Shown piece by piece: positions 1-11,770 of a stretch of DNA of 64,000 nt (position 1 is the stretch's first letter; each line of letters begins with the position of its first letter). Origin of the DNA: Panagrolaimus kolymaensis (taxonomy: Eukaryota; Nematoda; Chromadorea; Rhabditida; Panagrolaimidae); the NCBI GenBank assembly GCA_028622995.1, contig JAJQJQ010000016.1:558001-622000 (forward strand). Direction: 5' to 3'. Both the position numbers and the translations under genes were made by a program. Below the pieces are notes generated by a model that worked only from the letters and a program-made list of their open reading frames with translations, did not search any database and was not told the DNA's origin.

Positions 1-3000
1 AGCTCCAGCGTCGGTTAATAAGATGGTTCTAGATGATTCTAATAAAGGATTTAATCTTTCAAGAACAGAATCAGATGCAAGCGAAATTTCATCAATAAGA
101 AGTTTAGATCCAGTTTTCATTGCTTGTACTACAACACCATCTTGCCAGAAGAAGCTACCATTAGCATTTGGTCGAATAGAACCAAGAAGGTCAGACGTTT
201 CAGTACGTTCGTGACAATTAATACTTAAAAGTTTACCATCAGAAAGAAGTTGAGCAGCCGTAGTTTTACCACATCCAGTTTCACCAACCATTAAAATCGG
301 CTCATCGCATCGCCAAGCTTCGGAGGAAAGAACGAGCATACGACGCATACCAAACGTTGAAACAATGTGACCAGTTCCATCAGTAAGTTGTTTTCCAATC
401 AAATCAGGCAAATAAGGTGAATCAGTTGCAAACAATTTTTCAATGTCAATTTTAACTTTAAGAATTTTTTCAAGAGCTCGAACAACTTCTTCCACATCAT
501 TTGAATTACGACATCGAGCGGCAAGAAGAAAGTAACCTTGATCAGCTAGAACTTGTCTCCAATCACCACTCACACTCTTTGCAAGACGATTAGCCCAACG
601 GAAAAGATCACTAAAGCAATAATTAAAGAAAAGTTAAAGAACGAAAAAGGCTTACCGTAACGTCATAAGACCATCAGAAGCATTAAATAATCCAGCGTTT
701 GAACGGCAACGTTTAAGTTCAGTTAAAACTTTGATTATAGCCACTGCGGGGCTATTAGCAATTCCACATCTTGCACAAACAATTTGAGTAAGTTCTTCAA
801 AAGGTGGATGATCAAATCGAAGAATGATAAAACGATTTAAAAATGCACGTGAAAGTCTTTTACGACCAGCGTAAGTGCCAACAGGATTTTGTGTTGCAAA
901 AAGACGGAATCGAGGATGAGCTTTAACAAGAAGATTTCGTTCAGCAACAAACAGTTCACGATTATCGTCCAATAGCTAAAAATAATAATAATAAAGTACA
1001 ATAAATAATAATAATAATAAACTTACTCTATTAAGAGCTTCAAGAACTTCTACCGGAGCAAGATTCAATTCATCAAGAATAACCCAATGACCTTGTCGAA
1101 CAGCATGCAAGAGGACACCTTCCACGAAAGTTAATTTTCCGTTTTCATCAGGTGCATAGCAGCCAATGTATTCTTGAACATCAGTATGTTCATGATTGTT
1201 GATACGATGTACAATATTTCCAGTTACCAAAGCAAGATCCATAATCATAGATGTTTTACCTAAAAATAAGATTATGGATGTAAAAATTTGTTTGTTTGCT
1301 TTTTGGTTATATGTCTTGTATATTTTTGAATTTTGTTAATAAATTTCAAACGTACCGGCCGAAGTTTCACCTTCAAGTAAAATTGGAAATCTTCCACTAG
1401 CAACTGCTCTTGCCAATCTTCCCAAATTTTTTCTAATTGATTCGGTGTAAACATAATGAGGATCATTTTTAGGAGAGTTATCACCACGTTCAATATAAGA
1501 GCCTTCAACAAAGCTAAAAAAAAATTTGATGAAAATTTAAAAAAAAAAACACATACATTTTCTTGCCATCAAGTGGTGCACGCGCGACTCCAGTTGGTAC
1601 TCCTTCAAAATGTTTGGATAAAATTTTGTTAAATTTAGCCATTCCATCGATATCAAGATCGCTTCCGAAAGCCATAGATACGCCTTCATAAAGTGAACGA
1701 TAAGGATTGCCATAAAGATTATCACCCGCAAAAGATAACGATCGACAAAGATTCCGTAGACTAAAAATACAAAAAATTTATTTTAAGCTTAAAAATCACT
1801 ATCAAATACCTGTATTTTCGAGGGAAGAAATTCAAAACTTCATCGTAAAAGTTAAGCAAACGTGTATGATGCAGGTTTTCAATTGATGGAAGATAATTGC
1901 GAACGATGATCGTAAGTTGATTGCGATCAGTTGGTTCATGAACAAATAATTCCGTGAAGCGTGTTCGAACACCAATGGGAAGTTTCTTCTTTCCAGTATC
2001 AGTTGCAGGATTCATACATGCAAATAAACGAAAGTTTGGATGACGTTTAAGATTTCCATCAAAGACGTGAATAATAGCATCAAGACATTCACTAGAAGCT
2101 AAATTGATTTCATCAACAAGAAGCCAATGACCATTTTTTGCAGCTTTCGATACAATTCCTTCGACATAAGCAAAAGGAAGAGCAGATTTCCGTGAATTTA
2201 GAGATTTCGAAAGTCTTTGACAGCGAACTAATACATCAGCCCAAGCAAGAGAATCCCCACATTTATTTTCAATAGCTTTCTTAGCTGTTCCTTCAGTAAG
2301 CATCAAATATTCAGAAAATCTTTCTTGCGTTAGAAGAGTCTAAAATTTTTGTTTTAAAATATGGAAGCAAGAAAAAAACATACAGTAAAATGAGAACAAA
2401 ATTTGGCGTTTTTTGTTTGATCAAAAGAAGTTTTAAGAAGTTGTTCAAGAGTTTCAGATAATGGTGAAAGCAATTCTAATGTTCCAATAGGTTTAAAGCT
2501 AAAACAATAATTTAAAAAACATCAAAACCTTAACAAAATACGTACCCTCCGATTAAATCAGTGGAATCTGAATCTTGGCTTAAATTTACAACATCTAAAG
2601 TAGTATTGGTATAGAGAGCCATCATTTGCACGACGCTTGTTTTTCCAACACCTGTTTCACCAGTAAGTAAAATAGCTTCTTTTCCATCTTGTTGAATACA
2701 AACTGCAATTCTTTCCATTAATCTTTTTGCGTCAGGAGTAATGCCAAAATGTTTGGATGATAAATCATCAATCATAAATCCTTTAGTTACAGGAATCTTA
2801 ACCCTTCCAAATTTAACAAATTCATGACAAAAAGTAATTTCTGGTTCTCGTTTGCACAGTAGCGTTTCAGCTTGATGTTCAGCAATTGATAAATGTTTTC
2901 CTAAAGCTGCAGCAAGACGAGATCTTTTTGAAAGATTTGAAACAGAAAGAACATAAATGTCAGAAAGTTCAATAAAGATTTGTTGATTATCAGTGAGTTT

Positions 3001-3946
3001 AGATAAAGATGAGAGACGCCGACAAGCTCGAATCAAATCACTAAAAAGATAAATACGTATAAAGAAAATTAAAATAAACACATACTTTGCATTCAAATCA
3101 CGATCGATAATACTATCAGCCAACATCAAATGAGAAAGTTCAACGAAAATATCCAGCAGCTTTTCAGCAACAGATGATAATGATGGGAACTTATGTTGAA
3201 TAATTTTTCTTAATTCATCATTTGACAATGGTTGTAAGTTTACTCTCATGGGATTACTTCTAACAAGTTCAGAAGAATCCGAATGGTTGTTTTCTGTTCG
3301 CACTGTTGCTACGATACGTGCTTCTGGATGAAAAGAAGTGACACTTCCATCAGAACGAAGTGGAGCATTCCAAGATTTATTCATCAAATACAAAGATGAA
3401 ACCAATTCCGTAGTAGCTGAATCAATATCTTCAAGTAAAATAAGGCATCTTTTTGTAACAGCCTAAACAAAACAAAAAAAAATAAAAGAGAATACTAAAA
3501 AAAACCAAAACAAACTTTTGAAAAAACAGATGGCTCCCATATAAATTCACCAGGTACTTCGGTACATTGATAGCAACCAATAAAAGACTAAAATAAAAAA
3601 ATAAATTATATTTTATTAGTAATAATACGACAAACCTTGGCATCAATTTGATCACTTAGTTGGAGAGTAACGATAGACATATTCAATTCTTTAGCAACCC
3701 GTTTAACTAAAGTAGTTTTTCCACATCCAACAGTTCCCTAAAAGATTTTATATCATTAACTGGAAAAATACGACAGAAACTTACTTCAACAAAAACTAAT
3801 TTCTTTTCTATCAATAAATCTGATAAAAGGATAGCAGCCTCTTTGTGAAGTTCATCAAGGAATAAAGATTCCTCACTTTCACGAAGCCTTTTAACTTCAG
3901 AAGGAACATCTTCTTTAGATTGCTTTGGTTTGCGTTTGCGACCCAT
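1..3946 (-). CDS. mdn-1: Midasin (AAA ATPase of 60S ribosome assembly), N-terminal part, runs off the left edge
   Basis: Midasin is a giant dynein-like AAA protein that strips assembly factors from pre-60S ribosomes in the nucleolus and nucleoplasm. Twelve exons join in phase: 3946-3785, 3737-3636, 3587-3516, 3462-3086, 3040-2546, 2498-2384, 2339-1810, 1760-1557, 1513-1356, 1259-1027, 975-656, 610-1, giving 1126 residues with no stop. Four ring modules are visible. Walker A motifs in order are GTVGCGKT (residue 55), GETGVGKT, GETSAGKT and GETGCGKT. Walker B motifs include LLVDEINLAS in AAA2, VILDELNLAP in AAA3 and LLIDEISLAS in AAA4; the AAA2 signature NLSQDSDSTDLIGG is diagnostic. The family is about 5000 residues long, so AAA5-6, the linker and the MIDAS domain lie outside the window. 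The start MGRKRKPKQ is basic and lies 2 nt after a TTTAG acceptor-like site, suggesting trans-splicing. No break is seen. Confidence 0.93.
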
Positions 3947-3948
3947 AT

Positions 3949-3954
3949 CTAAAG
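3949..3954 (-). other. Probable trans-splice acceptor of midasin
   Basis: On the minus strand CTTTAG ends 2 nt before the ATG at 3946. No upstream coding exon or matching donor is evident, so a spliced-leader acceptor is the simplest reading. Inference from nematode gene structure. Confidence 0.4.
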
Positions 3955-4248
3955 TTGAAAGTATGTAACAGTTTTATCAGAATAAAAATATTATAATAAA
4001 CACGAAGTTTTAGAAATCAGATGATTAGGATTTTCTTTACATTTCATAAAAAATTTTGGCTGCTCTAGAAAAATTACAAAGTATCCATTTTGCCAAAATG
4101 TGGCACATTTTTAAATTTTGAAAAGATAAAAAGCATTTTAGCTGCCGAAGTTGAGAAAGAAAATAGGATTTTTTTTGTTACACATTTTTTTACGTGTGTG
4201 TAAAGTTTAGTTTGGGATTAAAAAAATAAGAAGCGAAATTTTATATTA

Positions 4249-4908
4249 GTGCACAGTATTACTATGTAAAAAAACACGAGGCTGTTCAGGAAAAAAAAAC
4301 TTTTAGACGGTGGAAGAGATTAATTTAATTTTAATTGATTTTGCTTTTAGACGGCTAATGAGATTAATTTTTTTATTAGTTTAAATAAATTATTTTATAT
4401 GTTACACTGAAACAAACAGCCGCGCACCGTCTTCGATTTTTACTACCCAACTTCTTTTTCAAAAATTATTATTAAAAAAAATTTGTTTAATAAAATAAAA
4501 AAGCCATTTCGTATATTCGGCAAGATTTTTAATGTAAAAATCTTCAGGTATAAAATGAAAAAAAATAATTATAAAGTAAGTAACAAAATTTTTAATTTTT
4601 TTTATTAAATTTTTCTATTCATTTCCGAAACAAAACATGTTTAAAAACAGGTAATTTATGTTAAGCAAATAATTTAAATAAAATTAATTGTCCAACCAAA
4701 ATTTTAAAAACTGTTAAAAATCGAAGACGGTGCGCGGCTGTTTGTTTCAGTGTAACATATAAAATAATTTATTTAAACTAATAAAAAAATTAATCTCATT
4801 AGCCGTCTAAAAGCAAAATCAATTAAAATTAAATTAATCTCTTCCACCGTCTAAAAGTTTTTTTTTCCTGAACAGCCTCGTGTTTTTTTACATAGTAATA
4901 CTGTGCAC
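4249..4908. mobile_element. Foldback MITE-like element with 194-bp perfect inverted repeats
   Basis: The arms 4249-4442 and 4715-4908 are reverse complements with no mismatch that I could see, separated by about 270 bp of AT-rich DNA without an ORF. Ends are GTGCACAGTATTACTATG; both ends are flanked by TA, itself part of a slightly longer palindrome (TTA...TAA). Each arm carries two copies of CTTTTAGACGG followed by GAGATTAATTT or a near variant. TA flanks would suit a Tc1/mariner-type non-autonomous element, but the palindromic flank makes the target duplication ambiguous. The superfamily is unassigned. Confidence 0.8.
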
Positions 4909-5904
4909 TAATCTCTTGAGCCGTCTGCAACAATAATTATAATACTAGAAGCTCCGCTGGCCTCCGGTCGGCAATCTTACTTGTTTTATTGAAAAATACA
5001 AAATTGACACTCGTATTAATGCCTATCTTTTAATAATAATTTTTCAAAAAAGTTTTTGTATTGACTTTTAAAAAATCAAAGCTTTTCCCCAACAATTTTA
5101 TCACTTGTATCTATTTTTATCACTTTATTTTCAATAATGAAATCCTAAAAATTGAAACATAAGTAAACCTTTGAAACTCTTTTTGGCAAAAATCTAAAGA
5201 AAATAAGTTTTTCGGTCTAATTTTATTGGGTTATTGAATTGGTCAGAAGCTAATTAACTTTGTCGATGATTTTGCTTATTGAAATTTGACAAAAAAAAAA
5301 AATTAAAATGGTAACTTTTTTTTTTGCCAAAATCTAAATAAACAATGAACCATTAAAAATTTATACCAGCTTGTGGGCAATTCGGAAAAAGTTAAGGTTC
5401 CAGCCATTGAACAAGCTAGTTAATTCATGTAATTTGCGCAGCAAGCAAAACCAGGTTTTTGCTGTTTTTTTATGTATATGAAAATTACACAAATCATTTC
5501 ATAGCGTTTGGAAAAGAAAGTTTAACTTCATTCACATCTATGCAATTTTTTTTTGAAAATTTTCCATTATACTATAAAAGATTTCAAGCTAAGATACAAA
5601 AAAAACTGATAGAAAAATAATAATATGTATGCGAAATAGCGAAGTCCAGTTGCCCAGTAATTGCGGCTAAAAGCAATCGAAAACAAACGAACAATGAAAA
5701 TTACTAGGAAGGAAATATTCAAGTTACTTTTCGATTAAAATCACCGAAATTAATAAAAAAGTTCACTTATGTTTTTATTTTTCACGAACTAAGCATGCAG
5801 CATACTTTTAATTATATTTTGCCTTTAGAATACCTAAAAGTATTTAAGGCGAATCCAATCAATTAGTTTTAGAAAATTATTATATGAATGATTCAAGAGT
5901 TTAA
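4909..5904. other. Intergenic, no gene seen
   Basis: AT-rich sequence with stops in all frames and no domain-like peptide. Just right of the foldback element (4914-4930) a further GAGCCGTCTGC resembles the repeats inside its arms, so the element or its relatives may once have extended further. Confidence 0.5.
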
Positions 5905-6315
5905 AGGGAGTCTCTCAGTGAGTCAGGAAAAATTTTGGCTTACGACGGGTGTTCCTAGCCCGAAAGTTTCCTCTCTCTTTGCTGATGAGTTTTGCACTCT
6001 TTTTTTGAAAATTCTTTATTGCGTCAAAAATAGGTTATATTTAATGTTGCTTTATAAACGCTAATTGATTAATACATGTTTATGGATGAACTAAAAGGTT
6101 TATGATTATAATAGATCCATGCCTTCTAAGATCGGATATCAAGTTTTTTGATACCCTTTTTTCAAATTGATGAGGTAAAAATCGGTAAATAGTTTTTGAG
6201 GTTTTTAGATTTATTGGTTCCAAACTTCTTTGTTATTGATGATGCGGGGGTAAGTTATTGGTATTTCTCTTTTCTTTTTATCTTCTAACACGTTTCGTTT
6301 TTAGGCTTCTCTCAA
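5905..6315 (+). repeat. Left terminal inverted repeat (411 bp) of the Kolobok-like element
   Basis: Reverse complement of 9516-9926. It contains an intron-like arrangement facing into the element: donor GGGGTAAGTT near 6247 and acceptor CGTTTTTAG ending at 6304. A shorter donor/acceptor pair (GATGAGGTAAAA and GGTTTTTAG) lies upstream at about 6170-6209. These suggest a non-coding leader exon, trans-splice site or promoter copied at both ends. Confidence 0.85.
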
Positions 6316-6393
6316 GTGAATGTTGTAAAGATTTAAGAATATTTTATTGTAACAAATCATATAATTATGAAGAAATAGTAATCAAACAAAATA

Positions 6394-8615
6394 TTAAAAG
6401 CTTTCTTCTCCATCACTTATATCGTCAAACATATCTGCAACTAAATCTCCAATACTTTCACGTTCATTATCATTATCATCTTCAGTATCAGATTCTTCAA
6501 GTTCTTCTTGGTCTTTCTGTATGTTATTTCCGAACAAGAGTAGCGTTTCACGAAGGATTTCTTTTTTCCAATTGTAATTAGTTGGAGTTTTAATATTTTT
6601 GTAAACCATTTCTCCTCCTCGATGTTTAGCTTTCCGCTCTATTACCCTCTCCACCTTTCGTCTTCCATTTAGTTCATCCCATACATTATTATTATGATGC
6701 AAATATCCTAACTTTGTTCTGTTTCTGAAGCCTTTCTTATTATAAAAAGTATTCTTTGATCGATACTTATTGCTGACCAACCCTTGAAATCCTTCTAAAG
6801 CAGATGTAGCAAGTTCAGGAGATAAATGTTTGACATCGTTGAGAAAGTTATCTGTTGTAAACGTTTTTTGTAAAATACCGTAACTTACAGAATTCGGGTC
6901 TAATACAGCTTTTTCTTCTTCTATTTCTAATGGATGACCGCAAGTTACATGTTTATCAAAGACGAGTTGATGAACAGTATTACCAGGAAGATCATAGGGG
7001 TCATTCTTTAGAACATCATCATCTTCTGTACCCAAAACTTCTGCTTGTTTATCATGAAGAACTGTGGACATAGCATCTGCTTCCCACTCATGAACACCCA
7101 TAGTATGTAATAAAGCTGATACAACATATTGCTGACATAATTCTCCGTCTCCTTTTGCTGATGTTACACTGTACCATAAATGAGTAAGTAAAGCTTGACA
7201 CCATTGTTTAAGATTTTTTCCGCGTACTTTTTTACATTCCTGAATTTATCTTTGTGAAACGAGGTTTATATTTAAAAGCGGTACTAACCAATCTAAGGAT
7301 ACTTGCAACACCTTTAATGACATGCCAAGCATCATACATGTGAATTATTGATGGATGTTTTGCTCGCATGAAAGTTATTATTGATTTACTTCTGTCAGTC
7401 GTCAATGAAGTAATCATGAGGCCTTTTTCTTGAATTTCTGCCAAGGCCCTTTGAAGACCAAGAGGTTCAAGATGAGTGCTTGCGCATTTTTCTTCACGTT
7501 TATCAAGGCAAACATTTGTAAGAACAAATTTTGAAACAGCATCCATCAATGAATAACAACATAAATATGCAGAAAATCCTCGAGTATCAAATTGCGCATC
7601 ACCAGTAACATGAATTTCTTCATCCTGTAAAAACTCATATATTACTGGTTCAACTTTTATTTTCAAACCAATTGTATTTTTTCTTCAAGGTATTCGAATA
7701 TTCTTCCTTGCATTATTTTATAAGCTTTCTGAACGACGGACCAAAACGTGGGCATAACACGATACCATGTCGAAGAAGAAAACATGGCTAAATCAAGGAT
7801 AAAAGCAAATTGCAAGAATGAAGCAAGTGGAATAGGTGTTACAGCAGCAGCAGAAATAATTTCAACATTTCCTTCAAATGCTTTTCTCCCAGGAATTCGC
7901 TTTTGGCTGGTCCAAAAGGAATGTTTACCGCAATTTTGACACCATAATTTTGACATGCATGCTGTCCCAACAAAGGATAAACTTGCTTCTGCATTATTAG
8001 GTTGATGCCCACAATGATGACATCGGTTGAGAAGTTCTTCAAGACAATTAGTTTGAACAAGAAGATATTTTGGTCGCCGTTTGGTTTGAGAATTTTCAAG
8101 CTCGTCTTCTGTTTCTAAAGTTACCGTATCAAAGTCAATATCAGGTGTTTCAAAGGGTGAAGAAGGTGATTCTATAGCCGACGATGAGCAAGGTGGTTCT
8201 AATGGAAGAGTTTCAAGATAAAATTGTGAATTTGAAAGAGGCGTTTGAGATAAGTTTGACATAGCATCTACAAACATTTATTATTTTTGCTTTATATTTT
8301 TATCTTACTGTTTGATCGTTTCGGTTGTCGAAATCTGTTTACAACAAAGTCTCCAGACCGTAAAAGCTCCTTTTCGTCATCGGTCAATTTTCTCGGGAGT
8401 GCATTATCCAATAACGTCCGCTTCCCTTTCTTCATAATAAACATACACTCATCGAAATGATCATAACATATGTAACGCCGAGTTTCAATCTTAGCAAATA
8501 AGTTTTCCTCGATACCCAAAGAAGTGCAGTAATCTCGCCTGTTGAAGCTACGACCATCAGGAAAATATTTTCCTTCCCCCTGCTTGACGTCTTTTCCACA
8601 TATTGGGCATAACAT
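6394..8615 (-). CDS. Kolobok-type DDE transposase with N-terminal THAP finger, 695 aa
   Basis: Four exons, 8615-8309, 8267-7669, 7624-7289 and 7239-6394, join in phase with introns of 41, 44 and 49 nt. The N-terminus is a THAP-like C2CH finger: C3, C6, C50 and H53 (C-x2-C-x43-C-x2-H), a DNA-binding domain. A second cysteine cluster (CHHCGH, later CQNCGK followed by FWTSQ) precedes the catalytic core. The likely catalytic acids are D311 in VTGDAQFDTRGF, D379 in TSLTTDRS, and E563 in LSPELATSALEGF; YDAWHVIKG near 400 is also family-typical. The C-terminus is very acidic. An apparent frame break near 7669 is explained by the second intron (GTTTGA to TTTACAG). It likely cuts and pastes the element at TTAA sites in the nucleus. 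All key residues look present. Confidence 0.82.
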
Positions 8616-8714
8616 TTTTGATCTAAAGCATTATTATACAATATGTGATATTGCAAGAAATTTTAGATAAGTTTCGTTGATTTATAACAATTACAATTTT
8701 AAAAAAACAAAAAT

Positions 8715-9310
8715 TTATTCATCAAAGTCAAAAACATCAGTAAAACCAATATAATTGCCGTCAATGCTAGGATATTGTTGGCGTACAAGGTGGACCAAAC
8801 AAGATGGTAATTCAACCCGCTTTGATAGACCAAGTCCACCATGAATGAATAAGGTGAGTTTGGTGTAAGCTGCATACCGTAGATATCTAAATAAATGGGA
8901 AAACTTTATAATGTTATTTATTTCAAGTCAAACCTTTTTGGATCATTTGGACGGATCCGATGGCTAACGTGAGCACCAAATCGCTCTTTCAAATATACGG
9001 TGTTTTCATGATGAAGCTTCAAATGAAATGTATTTAGGACAATTTCACGGATAGAAGGAACATCGCAGAGGCATTTATAGTTTTCAATGACTTTTCCAAT
9101 GTTTGAAGCAAATTGAGTTGAAGATCCAAAAGCTTCTAAGCAACAAAAAGTTTCCCTAAGCTTTGGCTGCATTACGCATTTTCCACAAATACAAAAGTCA
9201 AAAGTGTTATTACGATTTGTAATAGTAGTTCCAAGTAAAATACAAGTAGAATTATCTGAGATTGGAGTATCACTTTTTTGAGGAAAACGACAAAATGCTC
9301 GAGGATCCAT
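8715..9310 (-). CDS. Transposon-borne protein with a P2X7-receptor C-terminal-like cysteine domain, 182 aa
   Basis: Two exons, 9310-8934 and 8886-8715, join in phase. The first half has a zinc-site-like cluster, CICGKC followed by ETFCC and later KCLCD. The second half ends ELPSCL, LVRQQYP and DGNYIGF, which matches the pattern LPSC-(I/V)R-FP-G-Y-GF of the intracellular ballast domain of vertebrate P2X7 receptors. No P2X channel domain or membrane helix is present. The same cysteine domain is known as a stand-alone or transposon-associated module in invertebrates. The stop lies 100 bp before the transposase ATG on the same strand, so the two may be co-transcribed. An in-frame ATG also exists at 9340; a further 5' exon in the right repeat is possible. 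Its role in transposition is unknown. Confidence 0.7.
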
Positions 9311-9515
9311 ATCGATATACCTTACAAAAAACAATAACATGAACTAAGAAAAAAATCAAAACATTTATAAAGAGAGATAAGCAAAAGTATCAAAACTTTT
9401 ATAAGGTCAAAACAAAAATACAAAAGCAAAAACAAGCTTTCGTTAGTCCTTTACCGCAAGAATTCCGATATTTTTAGATTACATTATACTCATCTTTCAA
9501 TTACCAAATGTTGAT

Positions 9516-9926
9516 TTGAGAGAAGCCTAAAAACGAAACGTGTTAGAAGATAAAAAGAAAAGAGAAATACCAATAACTTACCCCCGCATCATCAATAACA
9601 AAGAAGTTTGGAACCAATAAATCTAAAAACCTCAAAAACTATTTACCGATTTTTACCTCATCAATTTGAAAAAAGGGTATCAAAAAACTTGATATCCGAT
9701 CTTAGAAGGCATGGATCTATTATAATCATAAACCTTTTAGTTCATCCATAAACATGTATTAATCAATTAGCGTTTATAAAGCAACATTAAATATAACCTA
9801 TTTTTGACGCAATAAAGAATTTTCAAAAAAAGAGTGCAAAACTCATCAGCAAAGAGAGAGGAAACTTTCGGGCTAGGAACACCCGTCGTAAGCCAAAATT
9901 TTTCCTGACTCACTGAGAGACTCCCT
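9516..9926 (-). repeat. Right terminal inverted repeat (411 bp) of the Kolobok-like element
   Basis: Mirror copy of 5905-6315, directly upstream of the two minus-strand genes, and so the likely promoter and leader region. Its outermost bases are CTCCCT followed by the TTAA duplication. Confidence 0.85.
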
Positions 9927-9930
9927 TTAA

Positions 9931-10252
9931 GAAATTAAAAAATCATTTAAAACCGTTAGAAAAAATTTGGCTTTCATTTCATTAATATTCTCAAAAAAGT
10001 AAAATTTATGTTAATTTTTCCAAAAGATTTGAATATTTATTATGCCAAAATCATTTTTATTCTTTAAAATTAATTTTTAAAAAATTCCCCCAATCATTTT
10101 ATAATTAAATGCCTCCTATATTAAATTTTTTTTGTAATTTAATATTTCATTAAAAATTTGCATAATTTATATTATGAAAACATTAATAAAAATCATAAAA
10201 AATTAATTAGATATTATTGTCTGAATTTTATTAAAACAATAAATTTTAAAAA
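9931..10252. other. Intergenic, no gene seen
   Basis: Very AT-rich with oligo-A/T runs. No ORF, repeat or RNA gene recognised. Confidence 0.5.
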
Positions 10253-10321
10253 GTTGAGGGGATTCGAACCTATTACATAAATATCATAAAATTGCGCCTC
10301 GCACGCCTACACCACACAAAC
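10253..10321 (-). tRNA. tRNA-like sequence, degenerate (tRNA pseudogene or SINE remnant)
   Basis: On the minus strand TGGTGTAGGCG fits the Pol III A box and GGTTCGAATCC fits the B box exactly. A plausible D-stem (GTGT with GCGC) and a TTTTT run right after the 3' end are present. The acceptor, anticodon and T stems are poorly paired, so a working tRNA is unlikely and no isotype is assigned. Confidence 0.35.
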
Positions 10322-10699
10322 AACAAGTAATAAGAAATTTTAGCTAATGATATTTTTGCTCTAAATCGACATATTTAAATTTCCATAGCGGCATACATCT
10401 ATTATTATGTGGCTTTTTTTAAAGTTAGCTTACTCATATAGGTAATTTAGGGTGGAGAAAACGATTTTTATAGCCAAAATATGGGGTAACTTTGCTGCAA
10501 CGCTCAGCGGGACATTGTTACCAGTGCCGATTTTTCGGTTTGATGGAATTATGATATCGAACACTCTATTTTTTTTAGAAATTCGTAAATGCGACGAAAA
10601 ATTGACCCTAGAGAGCCCTCTAATATCAACATAATTACGCGAAATAAAAAAAATCATAAATTTCGGTTAGCAGATCGGGCGAACTGAAAGCTAAAACAG

Positions 10700-10728
10700 C
10701 CGCACCCCTCGCTTCGCTCGGGGTGCGG
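10700..10728. repeat. GC-rich hairpin
   Basis: CCGCACCCC (10700-10708) and GGGGTGCGG (10720-10728) form a 9-bp perfect stem around an 11-nt loop, in otherwise AT-rich DNA. It may be the core of a small dispersed repeat. No ORF or T-run marks it as a terminator. Confidence 0.55.
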
Positions 10729-11770
10729 CGGGATAATGTTTGGGATTTTTTGGTATATCATTAAAGGTGGCAAAAACAAAATTTTTTCGGATATAAAGAG
10801 TTGAAACATATTTTTTTTACTTCTGGTGTTTGTACTTTTGTTTTTAAGGAAATTAAAAAATTTGTTAAAAATTCTTGATTTTGTTAGACATTTTTTTATT
10901 TTTATTTTTACAAATACTATAAAAAAATGGATCACTGACATATCTTATGAATCAAAGAGAGATATATTTTAGTCTGTGTGTTACTTTATTTATTGATTTA
11001 TTAACAAATTAACCCATTGATTCATATTGACCTCAAAAACCAAATTTTATCATAAGGGTCAGCTTGTATCTGATATGATTCACACTCATTTGCAGATTTG
11101 TTTTACCTTGCTGTTTTTAAAAGCATTATACTCCAACCATGAGAAGTCTTCAAAATATGCCAGCCAGATTAGCTATCGGCCCATTGATCATTTTCTCCAT
11201 TATTCAGACGACTTGAAAAAGGTTTTTGAGCGAAGTGGCGCCTGAAAACTCATTGAAGCGGTCTTCATTGGTTAAACCTGCGCAGGTTCCTTTTTCCATT
11301 TTTTTTACTCATCCTAAACAAAAGTGTACACACTTTTTTAGATTTCAGTGATTTTTGTTCTTCGTCCTTTTTTTCTTGTTGCGCAGGTTTTTCTCATAAA
11401 AATAGTCATTGTCGGGTGAGAGAGCATCATTCCGTCACAACCACCTTCTTTGCCTTGCCACTACCGCTGCTGTTGCTACTAAACCATTGCCATTGCGATC
11501 AATGGCGCGCACGATGGCAACCATTGCTTCGTCTTTCTTTTTTTTTTCATTCAAAAAAGTCTAAAAAAGACTTTTTGCTTGCTTTCGGCTATTTACTTTC
11601 TTCCACCGTCATTTTGTTGTGATTTTTATTTTATTTTGACGAAGAAAATCACCCATTTTTTTTTTTTCTCCTGTGTTTGTGATTCGTTTACATAGTTTTT
11701 TATGCACTCACATTTTTTGGTTTCCCTTTTTTTCTCACAAAAAAATACCGTTAAATAAGTTTTTTGCGTA

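Larger units (their letters stand above)
5905..9926 (-). mobile_element. Kolobok-like autonomous DNA transposon, 4022 bp, TTAA target duplication
   Basis: The element is bounded by TTAA at 5901-5904 and 9927-9930, immediately outside inverted repeats that begin AGGGAGTCTCTCAGTGAGTC. The two 411-bp repeats are the same length and appear identical. Inside, two genes lie on the minus strand: a P2X7-C-terminus-like protein, then a THAP-finger DDE transposase. TTAA duplications plus a THAP-bearing transposase are the hallmark of the Kolobok superfamily. piggyBac also uses TTAA but its ends begin CCC and its transposase has no THAP finger. Identical repeats and full-length reading frames point to recent insertion and possible autonomy (inference). 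Confidence 0.85.

Noticed and set aside
6258..6581. Plus-strand frame over the left repeat and transposase end
   Set aside because: Starts in the mirrored repeat and then reads antisense to the transposase; no domain.
7620..7690. Apparent frameshift in the transposase next to a T6 run
   Set aside because: A 44-nt intron (7668-7625, GTTTGA to TTTACAG) restores phase and joins family-typical sequence on both sides, so no break is needed.
5901..9930. piggyBac assignment because of TTAA duplication
   Set aside because: Ends begin AGGG rather than CCC, and the transposase has a THAP finger and Kolobok-type motifs.
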